Source: CBDDKS01 sp965230335 (GTDB lineage Bacteria; Pseudomonadota; Gammaproteobacteria; Enterobacterales; Kangiellaceae). From it: a stretch of DNA of 64,000 nt. Both the position numbers and the translations under genes were made by a program. Under the pieces are notes generated by a model, which was not told the DNA's origin, made no database searches, and saw only the letters and a list, made by a program, of their open reading frames with translations. The DNA is taken from assembly GCA_965230335.1 (NCBI GenBank), contig CBDDKS010000006.1:1612001-1676000 (forward strand), read 5' to 3'. Of this stretch, positions 54,404 to 62,427 are shown piece by piece; the first letter of the stretch is position 1, and each line of letters starts with the position of its first letter.

Positions 54404-55629
54404 GGTGTTTCATCCTTATTCATTATTGGTTTAGGAAAAGAGGCTTTATCAGAAGATTGCAACCAACGTAAACGGCGTTGCTCTTTTTCATTATTTAATT
54501 CTACTAAAGAAGATAGCGTTATGGCGTTCAGTTGATTTTTAATGGGAATACTATGGAGTTTATTTAATGTTTTAAAAACAGTATGAGATTCACTTAGTGC
54601 AAAATATTGAGTGAGTAAATGTTCAATCGATTGTAAATGACTTTGAAACAAGACTTCTTGATGATTTAACACAGCAGATTGTGTTTGAGTGACTTTAAGT
54701 TGTAATGCAGCAGATAAGATAGATTTTTGTTGCTCAGTGAGTAGTGGTGGTACCAGTGTATCGTGGTGTCTGATATTAATTGCTTCTTTGCCAAATTTTT
54801 CTAAGGTTGTAAAAAAACGATCAGTAAAATGTTCATACTCCTTAGGTTGTATTTCTGTTTTAGTAGGTAATTGAATACTAATAGAGGGTGACAGACTATT
54901 AATTTGAGTGGCCAGTGCTTCCAGTTGACTGATAACGCCAACGGTATCCATAACAGGTAGTGCATTAAGCCTGGCGATATCTTGTGCAATTACTTTACGT
55001 AAACTGGATAAGTTTAAATCATTCAGTTCTTTTAATACGTCATCTGCTTCGTATAATAAAGCAACAACGGCATTAATATTATTTTCGAATACCAACTTTT
55101 GCTGTGCTAAGGTTAAATAGTAGTCAACTTGCTCCAGCATCCATTCTTGTTTTCCCTGGCTGGTTAACAGACGCAGACGATCTTGTAAACTCACCAATTG
55201 TTGCCTGAATAATTGAGATTCTTGATCTAATGCTGTTGCTGTTTGAGACAGTTCTTTGATGACATTGTCCTTTTGTTCCAATTGTGTTTTGTAATCCTTA
55301 AGCTGCTCTTCTATTTGTGAGAAGCTTTCTTGTTGTTCAGTCGTTAATGCTTGTTTAAAATGAGTATTATCCAGTTGTGTTTGCCAATATTGATAGCCTA
55401 AATAGCTCATGCCTACTATAAGAATAAGGAGTAAGCATACGCATAAAATCAGCAGTATGTTTTTACTTTTGGAACGAGGTTCTATATTGTCTGTATCAAG
55501 ATCTTCAGGACTGTCTAGAAATTCTTCATCAACCGTGTTATCTGTCGATGTAGCATCGTCAGACAGTTCGGATAGTGCCTGATTATTATCTTGCTCTTTG
55601 GGTGAGTTAGCCTTTTCGTTCATCATCAT
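54400..55629 (-). CDS. hemX: HemX-type membrane protein
   Basis: A 409-residue protein of the HemX family found in the hem operon. An acidic N-terminal tail (about 1 to 55) precedes one membrane helix (NILLILCVCLLLILIVGMSYLG, about 58 to 79) and a coiled-coil, glutamine-rich periplasmic part. HemX-like landmarks are WMLEQVDYYLTLAQQKLVFENNINAVVALLYEADDVL, AQDIARLNALP and VPPLLTEQQKSIL. Its catalytic role is doubtful and it is mainly a structural partner. hemY overlaps its stop codon by 4 bp. An R2 inverted pair lies in the 97 bp between it and hemD. Confidence 0.88.
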   Translation of the reverse strand: MMMNEKANSPKEQDNNQALSELSDDATSTDNTVDEEFLDSPEDLDTDNIEPRSKSKNILLILCVCLLLILIVGMSYLGYQYWQTQLDNTHFKQALTTEQQESFSQIEEQLKDYKTQLEQKDNVIKELSQTATALDQESQLFRQQLVSLQDRLRLLTSQGKQEWMLEQVDYYLTLAQQKLVFENNINAVVALLYEADDVLKELNDLNLSSLRKVIAQDIARLNALPVMDTVGVISQLEALATQINSLSPSISIQLPTKTEIQPKEYEHFTDRFFTTLEKFGKEAINIRHHDTLVPPLLTEQQKSILSAALQLKVTQTQSAVLNHQEVLFQSHLQSIEHLLTQYFALSESHTVFKTLNKLHSIPIKNQLNAITLSSLVELNNEKEQRRLRWLQSSDKASFPKPIMNKDETP

Positions 55630-55651
55630 ACATCTTCAGGTAGTATGGGTG

Positions 55652-55730
55652 TTAGAGCCTGTTTATCTTTTATAGTTTACATCGGTTAATTTTCAGTAGA
55701 GTTAGCCTATAAAAGATAAACAGACTCTAA
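55652..55730. repeat. R2 inverted pair (copies 7 and 8), a 79-bp palindromic element
   Basis: Copy 7 on the plus strand (55652 to 55675) matches the R2 consensus exactly. Copy 8 on the minus strand (55707 to 55730) differs at one base (AGTC). The two 24-bp arms face each other across 31 bp and could form a long hairpin. The hemD stop codon (55727 to 55729) is made by the outer end of copy 8. Confidence 0.85.
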
Positions 55731-56443
55731 TGTTTATAAAAAAGATTTTTGACACACTCTAATAAAGCCGGCGTTGTTGCGTCATAACTGACCGCTTTAA
55801 CATGAATATCAAATTCTTCTGCAATTGTCTTTAATCGTTCACTGCTGACAATCGCATTAATTGGTGTTTTCGTCAATAGTTGGGCAAGGGTTCTTATGGA
55901 TTCTTCACTGGTTAACAGCCAGAGTGTATGGGTTAGAGCTATGGCATCTTTGTAGTGTTCAAATGCGGTTCGGGATAATGGCTCTCTTTTGTAAACTTCC
56001 AATCGATGGATCTGTACACCTCTTAGACTGAGGGTTCTTTCTATCAGTTCTCTACCTCCTTCTCCACAGACTAATAATAGTGATTGTTGCTGCATGTGAT
56101 GAAAATCATGCATTTCAATAAGAGATTCACTATTGGACTTTTCCGGGCAGATAACGGTTGAGGCACCATGACTCATCAGGCATTCTCGGGTACTGGGACC
56201 AATAGCAAACAATTTTTTTTGCATCAGTGTCTGCCATTGACTCTTCGTTGTATGAGTGCAGAGAATGTTACAGGCATTGGGACTGATAAAAACGACATGT
56301 TCAAAATCTGATGTCGGTAGTTCGAAGGGAAGTGCAGAAATATTTAATAAAGGGATATGATGTACAATAAATCCCAGGGCTTTCAATTGTTCACAAAGTG
56401 AGTTTTCCTGGCCGGAAGGACGGGTAACAATCAGTGAGGCCAT
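55727..56443 (-). CDS. hemD: Uroporphyrinogen-III synthase HemD
   Basis: Closes hydroxymethylbilane to uroporphyrinogen III with D-ring inversion. The family is weakly conserved; visible landmarks are MASLIVTRPSGQENSLCEQLKALGF, the HVVFISPNACNIL strand, and LFAIGPSTRECLMSHG. The 238 residues are near the usual 246. It follows hemC by 21 bp. Its stop codon is supplied by an R2 repeat; the protein's end, FYKH, is normal in length, so little was lost. Confidence 0.92.
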   Translation of the reverse strand: MASLIVTRPSGQENSLCEQLKALGFIVHHIPLLNISALPFELPTSDFEHVVFISPNACNILCTHTTKSQWQTLMQKKLFAIGPSTRECLMSHGASTVICPEKSNSESLIEMHDFHHMQQQSLLLVCGEGGRELIERTLSLRGVQIHRLEVYKREPLSRTAFEHYKDAIALTHTLWLLTSEESIRTLAQLLTKTPINAIVSSERLKTIAEEFDIHVKAVSYDATTPALLECVKNLFYKH

Positions 56444-56464
56444 AGCAAAGTGGGAATCTAAGGA

Positions 56465-57412
56465 TTAATCGGTTGATGAATGTTGAATAGCGTTTTGTAT
56501 AATATTGTCAGCGCCTTGTTCTAGCAAGGCTGCTGCTACAAAGTCGCCTAATGCTTCTGCCTTGTTAATGGGCATCTGGTGTGTGGCAGTCAGTCGCTGT
56601 TTACCATCTGGTGAGGCTACCAATCCTCTCATATTGAGCTCATTATTTGGTAGAAGTTCTGCGAAGCCTGCAATGGGTATCTGACAGCTACCATTTAAGC
56701 GTTTATTAAATGCCCTTTCTGCAGTTAGACAACATAGAGTGATTTCATGATTTAATTGCATTAACTGCTGCAAAATGGCTTCATTATCTTTTTTACACTC
56801 AATACCAATAGCACCTTGGCCAACAGCGGGTAACATGGTTTCAGTGGGAATTTGGCTTTTGATTCGATAGCGTAAATCAAGTCTGATTAAACCTGCGGAA
56901 GCTAAAATGATGGCATCGTATTGATTGTCATCTAATTTTTTTAAGCGTGTATCCAGATTGCCACGAAGATTCTTGACGGTGAGATCAGGACGTAATGCTA
57001 AAATCTGGCTGCGTCGTCGCAAGCTTGAAGTACCAACGATGGCATCGGATGGTAAGTGTTCGAGAGAATCATAAATATTGGAGACAAAAGCATCCAAAGG
57101 ATCTTCTCTCTGGCAAATGGCCGCCAAGGATAATTCATCTGGTAAATCGGAGGGAACATCTTTCATTGAATGAACCGCAATATCTGCACGATCTTCCAGT
57201 AAAGCGATTTCCAGTTCTTTAATAAATAAACCTTTTCCACCAACTTTTGATAATGACTGATTCAGAGTTTTATCTCCTTCCGTCATTAATGGTACTAATG
57301 TGATATTCAGTTTGGGATCTAATTGACTTAATGCCTGACGAACAAATTCAGCCTGCCAAAGTGCCAGGGGACTTTTTCGTGTAGCGATACGGATATTATT
57401 GTGTTGATTCAT
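56465..57412 (-). CDS. hemC: Porphobilinogen deaminase HemC
   Basis: Joins four porphobilinogens into hydroxymethylbilane. The dipyrromethane cofactor cysteine is in RLNGSCQIPIAGFA (Cys243); ADIAVHSMKDVP holds the catalytic aspartate (Asp85). IATRKSPLALWQAEFV, GTSSLRRRSQI and LRGNLDTRLKKLD are further family blocks. The 315 residues match (313 in E. coli). It heads hemC-hemD-hemX-hemY-rimO. Confidence 0.97.
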   Translation of the reverse strand: MNQHNNIRIATRKSPLALWQAEFVRQALSQLDPKLNITLVPLMTEGDKTLNQSLSKVGGKGLFIKELEIALLEDRADIAVHSMKDVPSDLPDELSLAAICQREDPLDAFVSNIYDSLEHLPSDAIVGTSSLRRRSQILALRPDLTVKNLRGNLDTRLKKLDDNQYDAIILASAGLIRLDLRYRIKSQIPTETMLPAVGQGAIGIECKKDNEAILQQLMQLNHEITLCCLTAERAFNKRLNGSCQIPIAGFAELLPNNELNMRGLVASPDGKQRLTATHQMPINKAEALGDFVAAALLEQGADNIIQNAIQHSSTD

Positions 57413-57567
57413 TCAAACCTTAATTGCCAATAAATTTAAATTCAACGGCTATCCTATCATAGACAAAAAACGATGTTGATGATTTGTACCCAAAATGTAT
57501 GAAAAAGAGGTGTCTGGGTCTAGAATGTCTATGTGCCGCAGAGGTTATTGAATAATCAATTTGAAAT

Positions 57568-58374
57568 TTAAAGGGTATGTGGTTTATCTGGTGATGATAT
57601 TTGGGAGAGTAATAAACCATGATTTATCCACTTTAGCAGGTAATCAACCGCTATCTGACTAACGTCATTCGCATGATGATACGTTAATAAAATTTCACAT
57701 AATTCTGCAAAAGGAACACCTTGTAAGGCTTGAGACATAATATGGGATTCATCTGATTCCAAAGAGTAGAACTCAGTCAGTCGATCGTTATTTCTCCAAA
57801 TGATCCAGGTATTGCGTTGCTGGGTTGCTGCATCAGGTACCTCTCCTGATTTAAGCGCTTGCCAACTGTGAACGGTATTCCAATGAGCATGAAAGATTTG
57901 CACACTTGGATGAAAAAGAAAGGTCATATTAGGCCAGGTATCAGGATCAGTGCTGGATAACTCCTGATGGGTTAGACGTTTGGCTTCTCCTGCATCAAAA
58001 GCATGGAGCAATAAGCGTTCAAAATAAGCCATTTCACTAAGTATGGGATGTTCATCAAATGGCGGTGTCGATGCCAGATAATGAGGTAATTGTTCGGCAT
58101 ATTGACGTAGTGAAGTACTTTGGGATGGTTGGTTTTTAATATAGCCTTTTACCATTAATTCGAACCATTCATCACCCAAATATAATCCCAGTATTTCATG
58201 ATCCGTATCAATGGTTTCTATTAGCCGAATGTTATAGGCATTGCGATAGATATTTAATCGGTGTTGTACACTGATGTTGCCTTGATCCACGATGGACTGT
58301 TCAATATCAGAATGTTTTCCCAGTAAAAAATCCATAAATTGGGTTTGATGAGTAATGAGATGATGTTGGGACAT
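57568..58374 (-). CDS. bufC: DUF2063-family partner of the bufferin MNIO enzyme (BufC)
   Basis: A 268-residue soluble protein of the DUF2063 family. This family provides the substrate-binding partner (BufC) of MNIO enzymes in bufferin clusters, acting by presenting the leader of the precursor peptide. Family blocks: QFMDFLLG, QHRLNIYRNAYNIRLIETIDTDHEILGLYLGDEWF, LRQYAEQLPHYLA, LSEMAYFERLLLHAFDAGEA and FLFHPSVQIFHAHWNTVHSWQAL. It starts 17 bp after the MNIO gene's stop. No DoxX-type gene (BufD) follows; the next gene on this strand is hemC. Confidence 0.85.
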   Translation of the reverse strand: MSQHHLITHQTQFMDFLLGKHSDIEQSIVDQGNISVQHRLNIYRNAYNIRLIETIDTDHEILGLYLGDEWFELMVKGYIKNQPSQSTSLRQYAEQLPHYLASTPPFDEHPILSEMAYFERLLLHAFDAGEAKRLTHQELSSTDPDTWPNMTFLFHPSVQIFHAHWNTVHSWQALKSGEVPDAATQQRNTWIIWRNNDRLTEFYSLESDESHIMSQALQGVPFAELCEILLTYHHANDVSQIAVDYLLKWINHGLLLSQISSPDKPHTL

Positions 58375-58391
58375 AACTTGAATGATAGACT

Positions 58392-59222
58392 TTATGTTTT
58401 AACTGATATTTCAAGTGCTAAATTTCTAGCAATAGAAAGTTCGTCTATTAATTGTGTCAGTGATGGAATATCATCATCACGCTCTATCATGGTGCTTACT
58501 GGGCCAAATTGCATCCAAGCTTTTTTAAATAGAGACCAAACCGATTCTGGCACGTCATGATCATGTGTGTCGATGACATAGTCACCATAATCTGTGTGTC
58601 CTGCCAAATGAAATTGACGAACACGATGTGCTGGTATGGCTGTTAAGTAATCCATGGGGTCAAAACCATGATTACGTGCACTTACATAGATATTATTGAT
58701 ATCTAATAACATGTAACAATCAGCTTCTTCAACAATTCTACTATAGAACTCCCACTCACTCATTTCTGAATCAGTGAAAGTTAAATAGCTTGATACGTTT
58801 TCAAGTAACATAGGGCGTCCAATAAAATCCTGGACTTTTTGAATCCGTTGAACAATATGATGAATGGTGTCTTCATTATAAGGTAAAGGTAGTAAGTCAT
58901 GGCTGTTAACATGATGAACACCCGTCCAGCAAAGGTGATCTGAAAACCAGGGTGGATTCACTTCATTCACCAAAACTTTGAGTTGTTTTAAATAATCGTA
59001 ATTTAATGGATCACTGGAACCAATAGATAATGAAACACCATGCATAACGATAGGATATCTTTCACGTATTTTATGTAAGTAATATTTAGGTTTACCACCA
59101 GCAACCATAAAGTTTTCTGAAATAATTTCAAACCAATCAATATTTTCCGGCAATGTCGAACAAACTTCCTCAAAGTGAGTCGTTCTTAATCCCAAACCAA
59201 ATCCTAAGAAATGTTGATGCAT
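58392..59222 (-). CDS. bufB: MNIO-family iron enzyme (DUF692), bufferin maturase BufB
   Basis: Multinuclear non-haem iron oxygenase of the DUF692 family. In known bufferin systems it modifies cysteines of the precursor, giving a copper-binding peptide. The TIM-barrel metal ligands are visible: VMHGVSLSIGS, WFSDHLCW, MLLENVSSYL, MLLDINNIYVSARN, RQFHLAGH, IDTHDHDV and MIERDDDIP. The 276 residues are normal. It lies 79 bp after the precursor gene, with a long hairpin in the gap, and is followed at once by its DUF2063 partner. The family and its chemistry are known; action on this two-core precursor is inference. Confidence 0.92.
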   Translation of the reverse strand: MHQHFLGFGLGLRTTHFEEVCSTLPENIDWFEIISENFMVAGGKPKYYLHKIRERYPIVMHGVSLSIGSSDPLNYDYLKQLKVLVNEVNPPWFSDHLCWTGVHHVNSHDLLPLPYNEDTIHHIVQRIQKVQDFIGRPMLLENVSSYLTFTDSEMSEWEFYSRIVEEADCYMLLDINNIYVSARNHGFDPMDYLTAIPAHRVRQFHLAGHTDYGDYVIDTHDHDVPESVWSLFKKAWMQFGPVSTMIERDDDIPSLTQLIDELSIARNLALEISVKT

Positions 59223-59247
59223 ATGAATATATCGTTTTATGTTAGAG

Positions 59248-59276
59248 ACTTAGCCAGAAAAAGTTTCTGGCTAAGT
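59248..59276 (-). promoter_or_regulatory. Hairpin between the bufferin precursor and its enzyme gene
   Basis: The arms ACTTAGCCAGAAA (59248 to 59260) and TTTCTGGCTAAGT (59264 to 59276) pair perfectly over 13 bp around a 3-nt loop. It begins about 25 bp past the precursor stop codon. There is no U-run beyond it, so it looks like a processing or partial-attenuation structure that would favour precursor over enzyme. Confidence 0.7.
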
Positions 59277-59301
59277 GTTTCATTTTTTTATCTGTAAAAT
59301 A

Positions 59302-59766
59302 TTATGGACCAACTTTACCACCAATATCGTTACAGGATTTTTTTGTCGTTGCTACAAAACCGTGACCTTTACAGGTTGCTTGTCCTGCACAGGCATTTTC
59401 TGCTGTTTTACAATCATTGTGACCTTTACAGACATTCACATTATAACAGTGTACCAGATCAGTTTTGTTAACTTTGCCCCGCCAATCATCTTGGACTTTA
59501 CCACCTACATCAACACAGGCTTTAGTTGGCATGGCTACAAAACCGTGACCTTTACAGGTTGCTTGTCCAGTGCAGGCATTTTCTGCTGTTTTACAGTCAT
59601 TATGACCTTTACAAACATTAACATTATAACAATGAGCAAGATCGGTTGTGGTTGATGAAGCTGTGGATGAAGCAGCATGTTGATTACTTACATTTGAACA
59701 TCCCAGAATACCTGCCGCTGACATAGCCAGTGTGATTCCAGATAGTTTTAATTTTGAATTGAGCAT
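59302..59766 (-). CDS. bufA: Bufferin-like precursor (BufA2 type) with two cysteine cores
   Basis: A 154-residue precursor. Residues 1 to 22 are a signal with the lipobox ILGC (Cys23), then a Ser/Ala/Thr linker. Two 50-residue cores follow (42 to 91 and 103 to 152), period 61, nearly identical over HCYNVNVCKGHNDCK, TAENAC, GQATCKGHGFVA and GGKV. Each core has six cysteines (46, 52, 58, 65, 71, 84; and 107, 113, 119, 126, 132, 145). The CKGxNxC/CKGxGF style fits the BufA2 group of copper-binding bufferins. The ATG at 59766 has GAGG a few bases upstream; the longer frame from a TTG at 59778 is rejected. The lipobox is unexpected, since bufferins usually have a normal signal peptide. Confidence 0.85.
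   Translation of the reverse strand: MLNSKLKLSGITLAMSAAGILGCSNVSNQHAASSTASSTTTDLAHCYNVNVCKGHNDCKTAENACTGQATCKGHGFVAMPTKACVDVGGKVQDDWRGKVNKTDLVHCYNVNVCKGHNDCKTAENACAGQATCKGHGFVATTKKSCNDIGGKVGP
59311..59643. repeat. Internal duplication of the bufferin core
   Basis: Two DNA segments, 59494 to 59643 and 59311 to 59460, encode the two cores with a 183-bp period. Most differences are silent or fall in the short tail after the fifth cysteine, pointing to duplication followed by purifying selection or exchange between copies. Confidence 0.85.
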
Positions 59767-59907
59767 AAGATACCTCAAATAAAAGGAAAGTTAATTGTTT
59801 GGTAAATCCATGAATGGATTAACAGACTGTAATGTCGTGGTTATATAAACAAGACGATTAATAGATTGAAAAGCCAGATATATGTTACAAACTTAATAAA
59901 ATTAAAT

Positions 59908-59922
59908 ATAAGCAGGCTCTAA
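59908..59922 (-). repeat. R2 fragment
   Basis: Read on the minus strand it is TTAGAGCCTGCTTAT, matching the first 15 bases of R2 except one. It lies about 140 bp upstream of the bufferin precursor gene. Confidence 0.45.
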
Positions 59923-60026
59923 TATCAAGAGATATCTGTATAAGATATTGTGTTATGCATTACCTTTTGATCAAAATAAGAAGAGCTCGGTGTAAAGCTA
60001 TTATTTTGAAAATAGTATTCAATATT

Positions 60027-62120
60027 TTATTCGGCCTTCATCGTCCGTATTAATTTAACCAGATGTTTAACTTCATCATCACTCAAGACACTTTCCCATG
60101 GTGGCATAAAAGGGCTTAAACCATTGGCTGGACCACCTTTTCTAATAATATTTTCCAGTTCTTTGTCTGAACGTTTATTTTGAAAATCAGTCGATGAAAA
60201 GTCGGCAATATCTACATTAAACAGTTTACTGTCTGGGCCATCAGCTTGTCCATTGGCACCATGACAACGGGCACAACTTTCTTTAAATAATGATAAGGTG
60301 TCGTCATAATTATAAGCGAGACTTTCTTCTTCTGATTGAGAGGCGGTACTCTTTTTAAGGTTTTCTTCATTTCTAGGCACCAGTTTTAAAATTTGTCCGG
60401 TGTCTTTATTGTTATGACCCAATAATGTGATGAGTAGATTGCCTTCTGGATCGGCAACAATGGATGTTGGTCCTCTTTGGGATCCCATGGGTGCTTGTGC
60501 GATAAGTTCTACCTGTGATACTTGTGGTTGATTGATATCAAAACCATAGAGTTTTCCCGAAAAGTTATCGCAAAAAATATAATGTCCTTGTAATTTGGGT
60601 AGAGATTGACCTCGATAAACAATACCGCCGATAACGGCACGTTCCAGAGCAGAATGTTCATAGGCATAAGTTGCATGTTGAGGTTGACCTATAAGATCGT
60701 CTGGTGTTTTAAAGTCTTCGGTTTTAGGACCTTCTATATAAGGAAATAAATAATGACCTCCTTTTTTAATTTCGTTGACCTCTTCCCATATATCTGAGCC
60801 AACATCACCCGCCCAAAGAGCACCTGTTGTTTTGTCAAAACTGATACGAAAAGGATTACGTAATCCAACGGCCCAATATTCATCTAGTATTTTAGGGTGT
60901 CCAATAAATGGATTATCTTTGGGAATGGAATACCCCGTTGTTTTTCCATTTTTAGGCTGGCGTTGAATGGGTTGACTTAAATTGGGATCTTGATTGACAT
61001 CAATTCTAAGAATAGCACTACGTAATGTATCACTGTAGGCTTTATAGTCATCATTACGCACACCTTCACCCAAAGCGATATACAACATACCATCTGTTCC
61101 AAATTCTACAGAACCACCATTATGGTAAGCGGTGTTATCTCTTGATAAATGGATGAGTACTTCTTCAGAGTCTATTGCTTTCTGAAGATCTTTTTTGATA
61201 TTAAATTTGGATAGAATATTGGTTTGTACTTCATTATGCACAGACGTGTAATACAAATAAATATGGCCATAATGGGCGGAGGATGAATTTGAAAATTCAG
61301 GATGTAAATCAAAACCGAGTGCACCATTTTCTACATCAATGACACCGACTTTTTGAGTGATATCCAAGACGAGTGTTTTATTGCTTCCATTGGGATAGTC
61401 AATACGAAACAGTTTACCGGAACGTTCTAATACATAACCGGTTTGAGGTGTCTGTTCATCAAATTGAATGATCATTGGGCGGCGAAACTTTGTCTCTCCA
61501 GTAGCAGGGATGAGTATCCATGGGGTGGAGGATTCCCGATTAAACATTAATCGTATTTCTGTAATGGTATCGGCAATCGAGCGACTTTTTGCATAACCGA
61601 CGGCAAGTACCATGAGTGATACAAATAATAAAAATACAAGAAAACCATAAAGTGAAAATAGTTGCTTAAATAGGGCAAGTATGGTTTGTTTGAATGAAGA
61701 AATAATAGAATCATATTTCAATGATTTAATTAAATGTACAACAAGTATCATTAATGAACCACATAATCCAATATGAATCATAAAATTAGGATTAAAAGTA
61801 AAACTGGATATTAAAAACAAATAAAATACGACTAATGTATAAGAAAAAATAAAAGTATAAAAACTCAAACTAAAACGTTTATAAGTGTTGGTTTCATTCT
61901 GTTTAATGGATTGAGCAATAAAAATAAAAATGCTGGTTACAATAAAAAAGTAGAGCGTAATACTGATAATTTCCTGAGTAGATGAATGAAATGCTGAAAA
62001 CCATTTGAGTCGCCACAGTTTTTCAGTAAAACTGGCTAAATATGCTGAAAGGGCAATGACAAAGCCATATGAAATGGCTTCAATGAAACGACTACCTGGT
62101 GTAGAAATCTGTGTTTTCAT
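60027..62120 (-). CDS. Membrane-anchored PQQ-type sugar dehydrogenase fused to cytochrome c
   Basis: A 697-residue protein in three parts. Residues about 10 to 180 contain five hydrophobic segments, which is uncommon for this enzyme group. Residues about 200 to 570 are a six-bladed propeller of the glucose/sorbosone dehydrogenase family: GVIDVENGALGFDLHPEF, NGGSVEFGTDGMLYIALGEG, WAVGLRNPFRISFDKTTGALWAGDVGSDIWEEV and ERAVIGGIVYRGQSLPKLQGHYIFCDNF. A C-terminal cytochrome c domain follows with CARCHGANG (615 to 619) and the methionine ligand in FMPPW. I infer a membrane oxidoreductase passing electrons through its own haem. The substrate is unknown. It lies upstream of the bufferin precursor on the same strand, separated by 260 bp. 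Confidence 0.82.
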   Translation of the reverse strand: MKTQISTPGSRFIEAISYGFVIALSAYLASFTEKLWRLKWFSAFHSSTQEIISITLYFFIVTSIFIFIAQSIKQNETNTYKRFSLSFYTFIFSYTLVVFYLFLISSFTFNPNFMIHIGLCGSLMILVVHLIKSLKYDSIISSFKQTILALFKQLFSLYGFLVFLLFVSLMVLAVGYAKSRSIADTITEIRLMFNRESSTPWILIPATGETKFRRPMIIQFDEQTPQTGYVLERSGKLFRIDYPNGSNKTLVLDITQKVGVIDVENGALGFDLHPEFSNSSSAHYGHIYLYYTSVHNEVQTNILSKFNIKKDLQKAIDSEEVLIHLSRDNTAYHNGGSVEFGTDGMLYIALGEGVRNDDYKAYSDTLRSAILRIDVNQDPNLSQPIQRQPKNGKTTGYSIPKDNPFIGHPKILDEYWAVGLRNPFRISFDKTTGALWAGDVGSDIWEEVNEIKKGGHYLFPYIEGPKTEDFKTPDDLIGQPQHATYAYEHSALERAVIGGIVYRGQSLPKLQGHYIFCDNFSGKLYGFDINQPQVSQVELIAQAPMGSQRGPTSIVADPEGNLLITLLGHNNKDTGQILKLVPRNEENLKKSTASQSEEESLAYNYDDTLSLFKESCARCHGANGQADGPDSKLFNVDIADFSSTDFQNKRSDKELENIIRKGGPANGLSPFMPPWESVLSDDEVKHLVKLIRTMKAE

Positions 62121-62427
62121 GGTATGGTCAGCTATAAGAAACGTAGGTTTGAGATGGAAGTATGATGGAGGCGTTCAGCATTAGGTTGTTTCATATCAAA
62201 TAAAAACTTATATGAAATAAAAGTTTATATAAAATAACAGGTAACCTGGCTTTACCCTTGAATGGCGCACAAGTATAAAGGACGTATATTACAAAAGCAA
62301 TTGATGTCCTGGGTGTCTCAGAGGGAAAACTCTAAAGCATGGATTGGTTTTTTTCGGTACAATAGCCAGCTTTTATTTCAGGTCTGATAATACATTATTA
62401 TCAACGATCAGGAGCGGGCAATTGAAT
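62121..62427. other. Divergent intergenic region before the TonB-dependent receptor
   Basis: 307 bp without a gene, AT-rich. It holds a candidate metal-regulator operator at 62385 to 62403. A run of alternating A/T stretches near 62200 to 62240 has no clear meaning. No cobalamin-type riboswitch signature was found, although the receptor looks BtuB-like. Confidence 0.6.
62385..62403. promoter_or_regulatory. Candidate Fur-type operator
   Basis: The 19-bp palindrome TGATAATACATTATTATCA, with arms TGATAATA and TATTATCA around CAT, resembles the GATAAT/ATTATC arms of Fur boxes. It lies 25 bp before the start codon of a TonB-dependent receptor, where a repressor site would be expected. Another metal regulator of the Fur family is possible. 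Confidence 0.4.

Noticed and set aside
62121..62427. Possible cobalamin riboswitch before a BtuB-like receptor
   Set aside because: I searched the leader for the conserved B12-box pattern and found only short, unconvincing GCCAGC-type matches.
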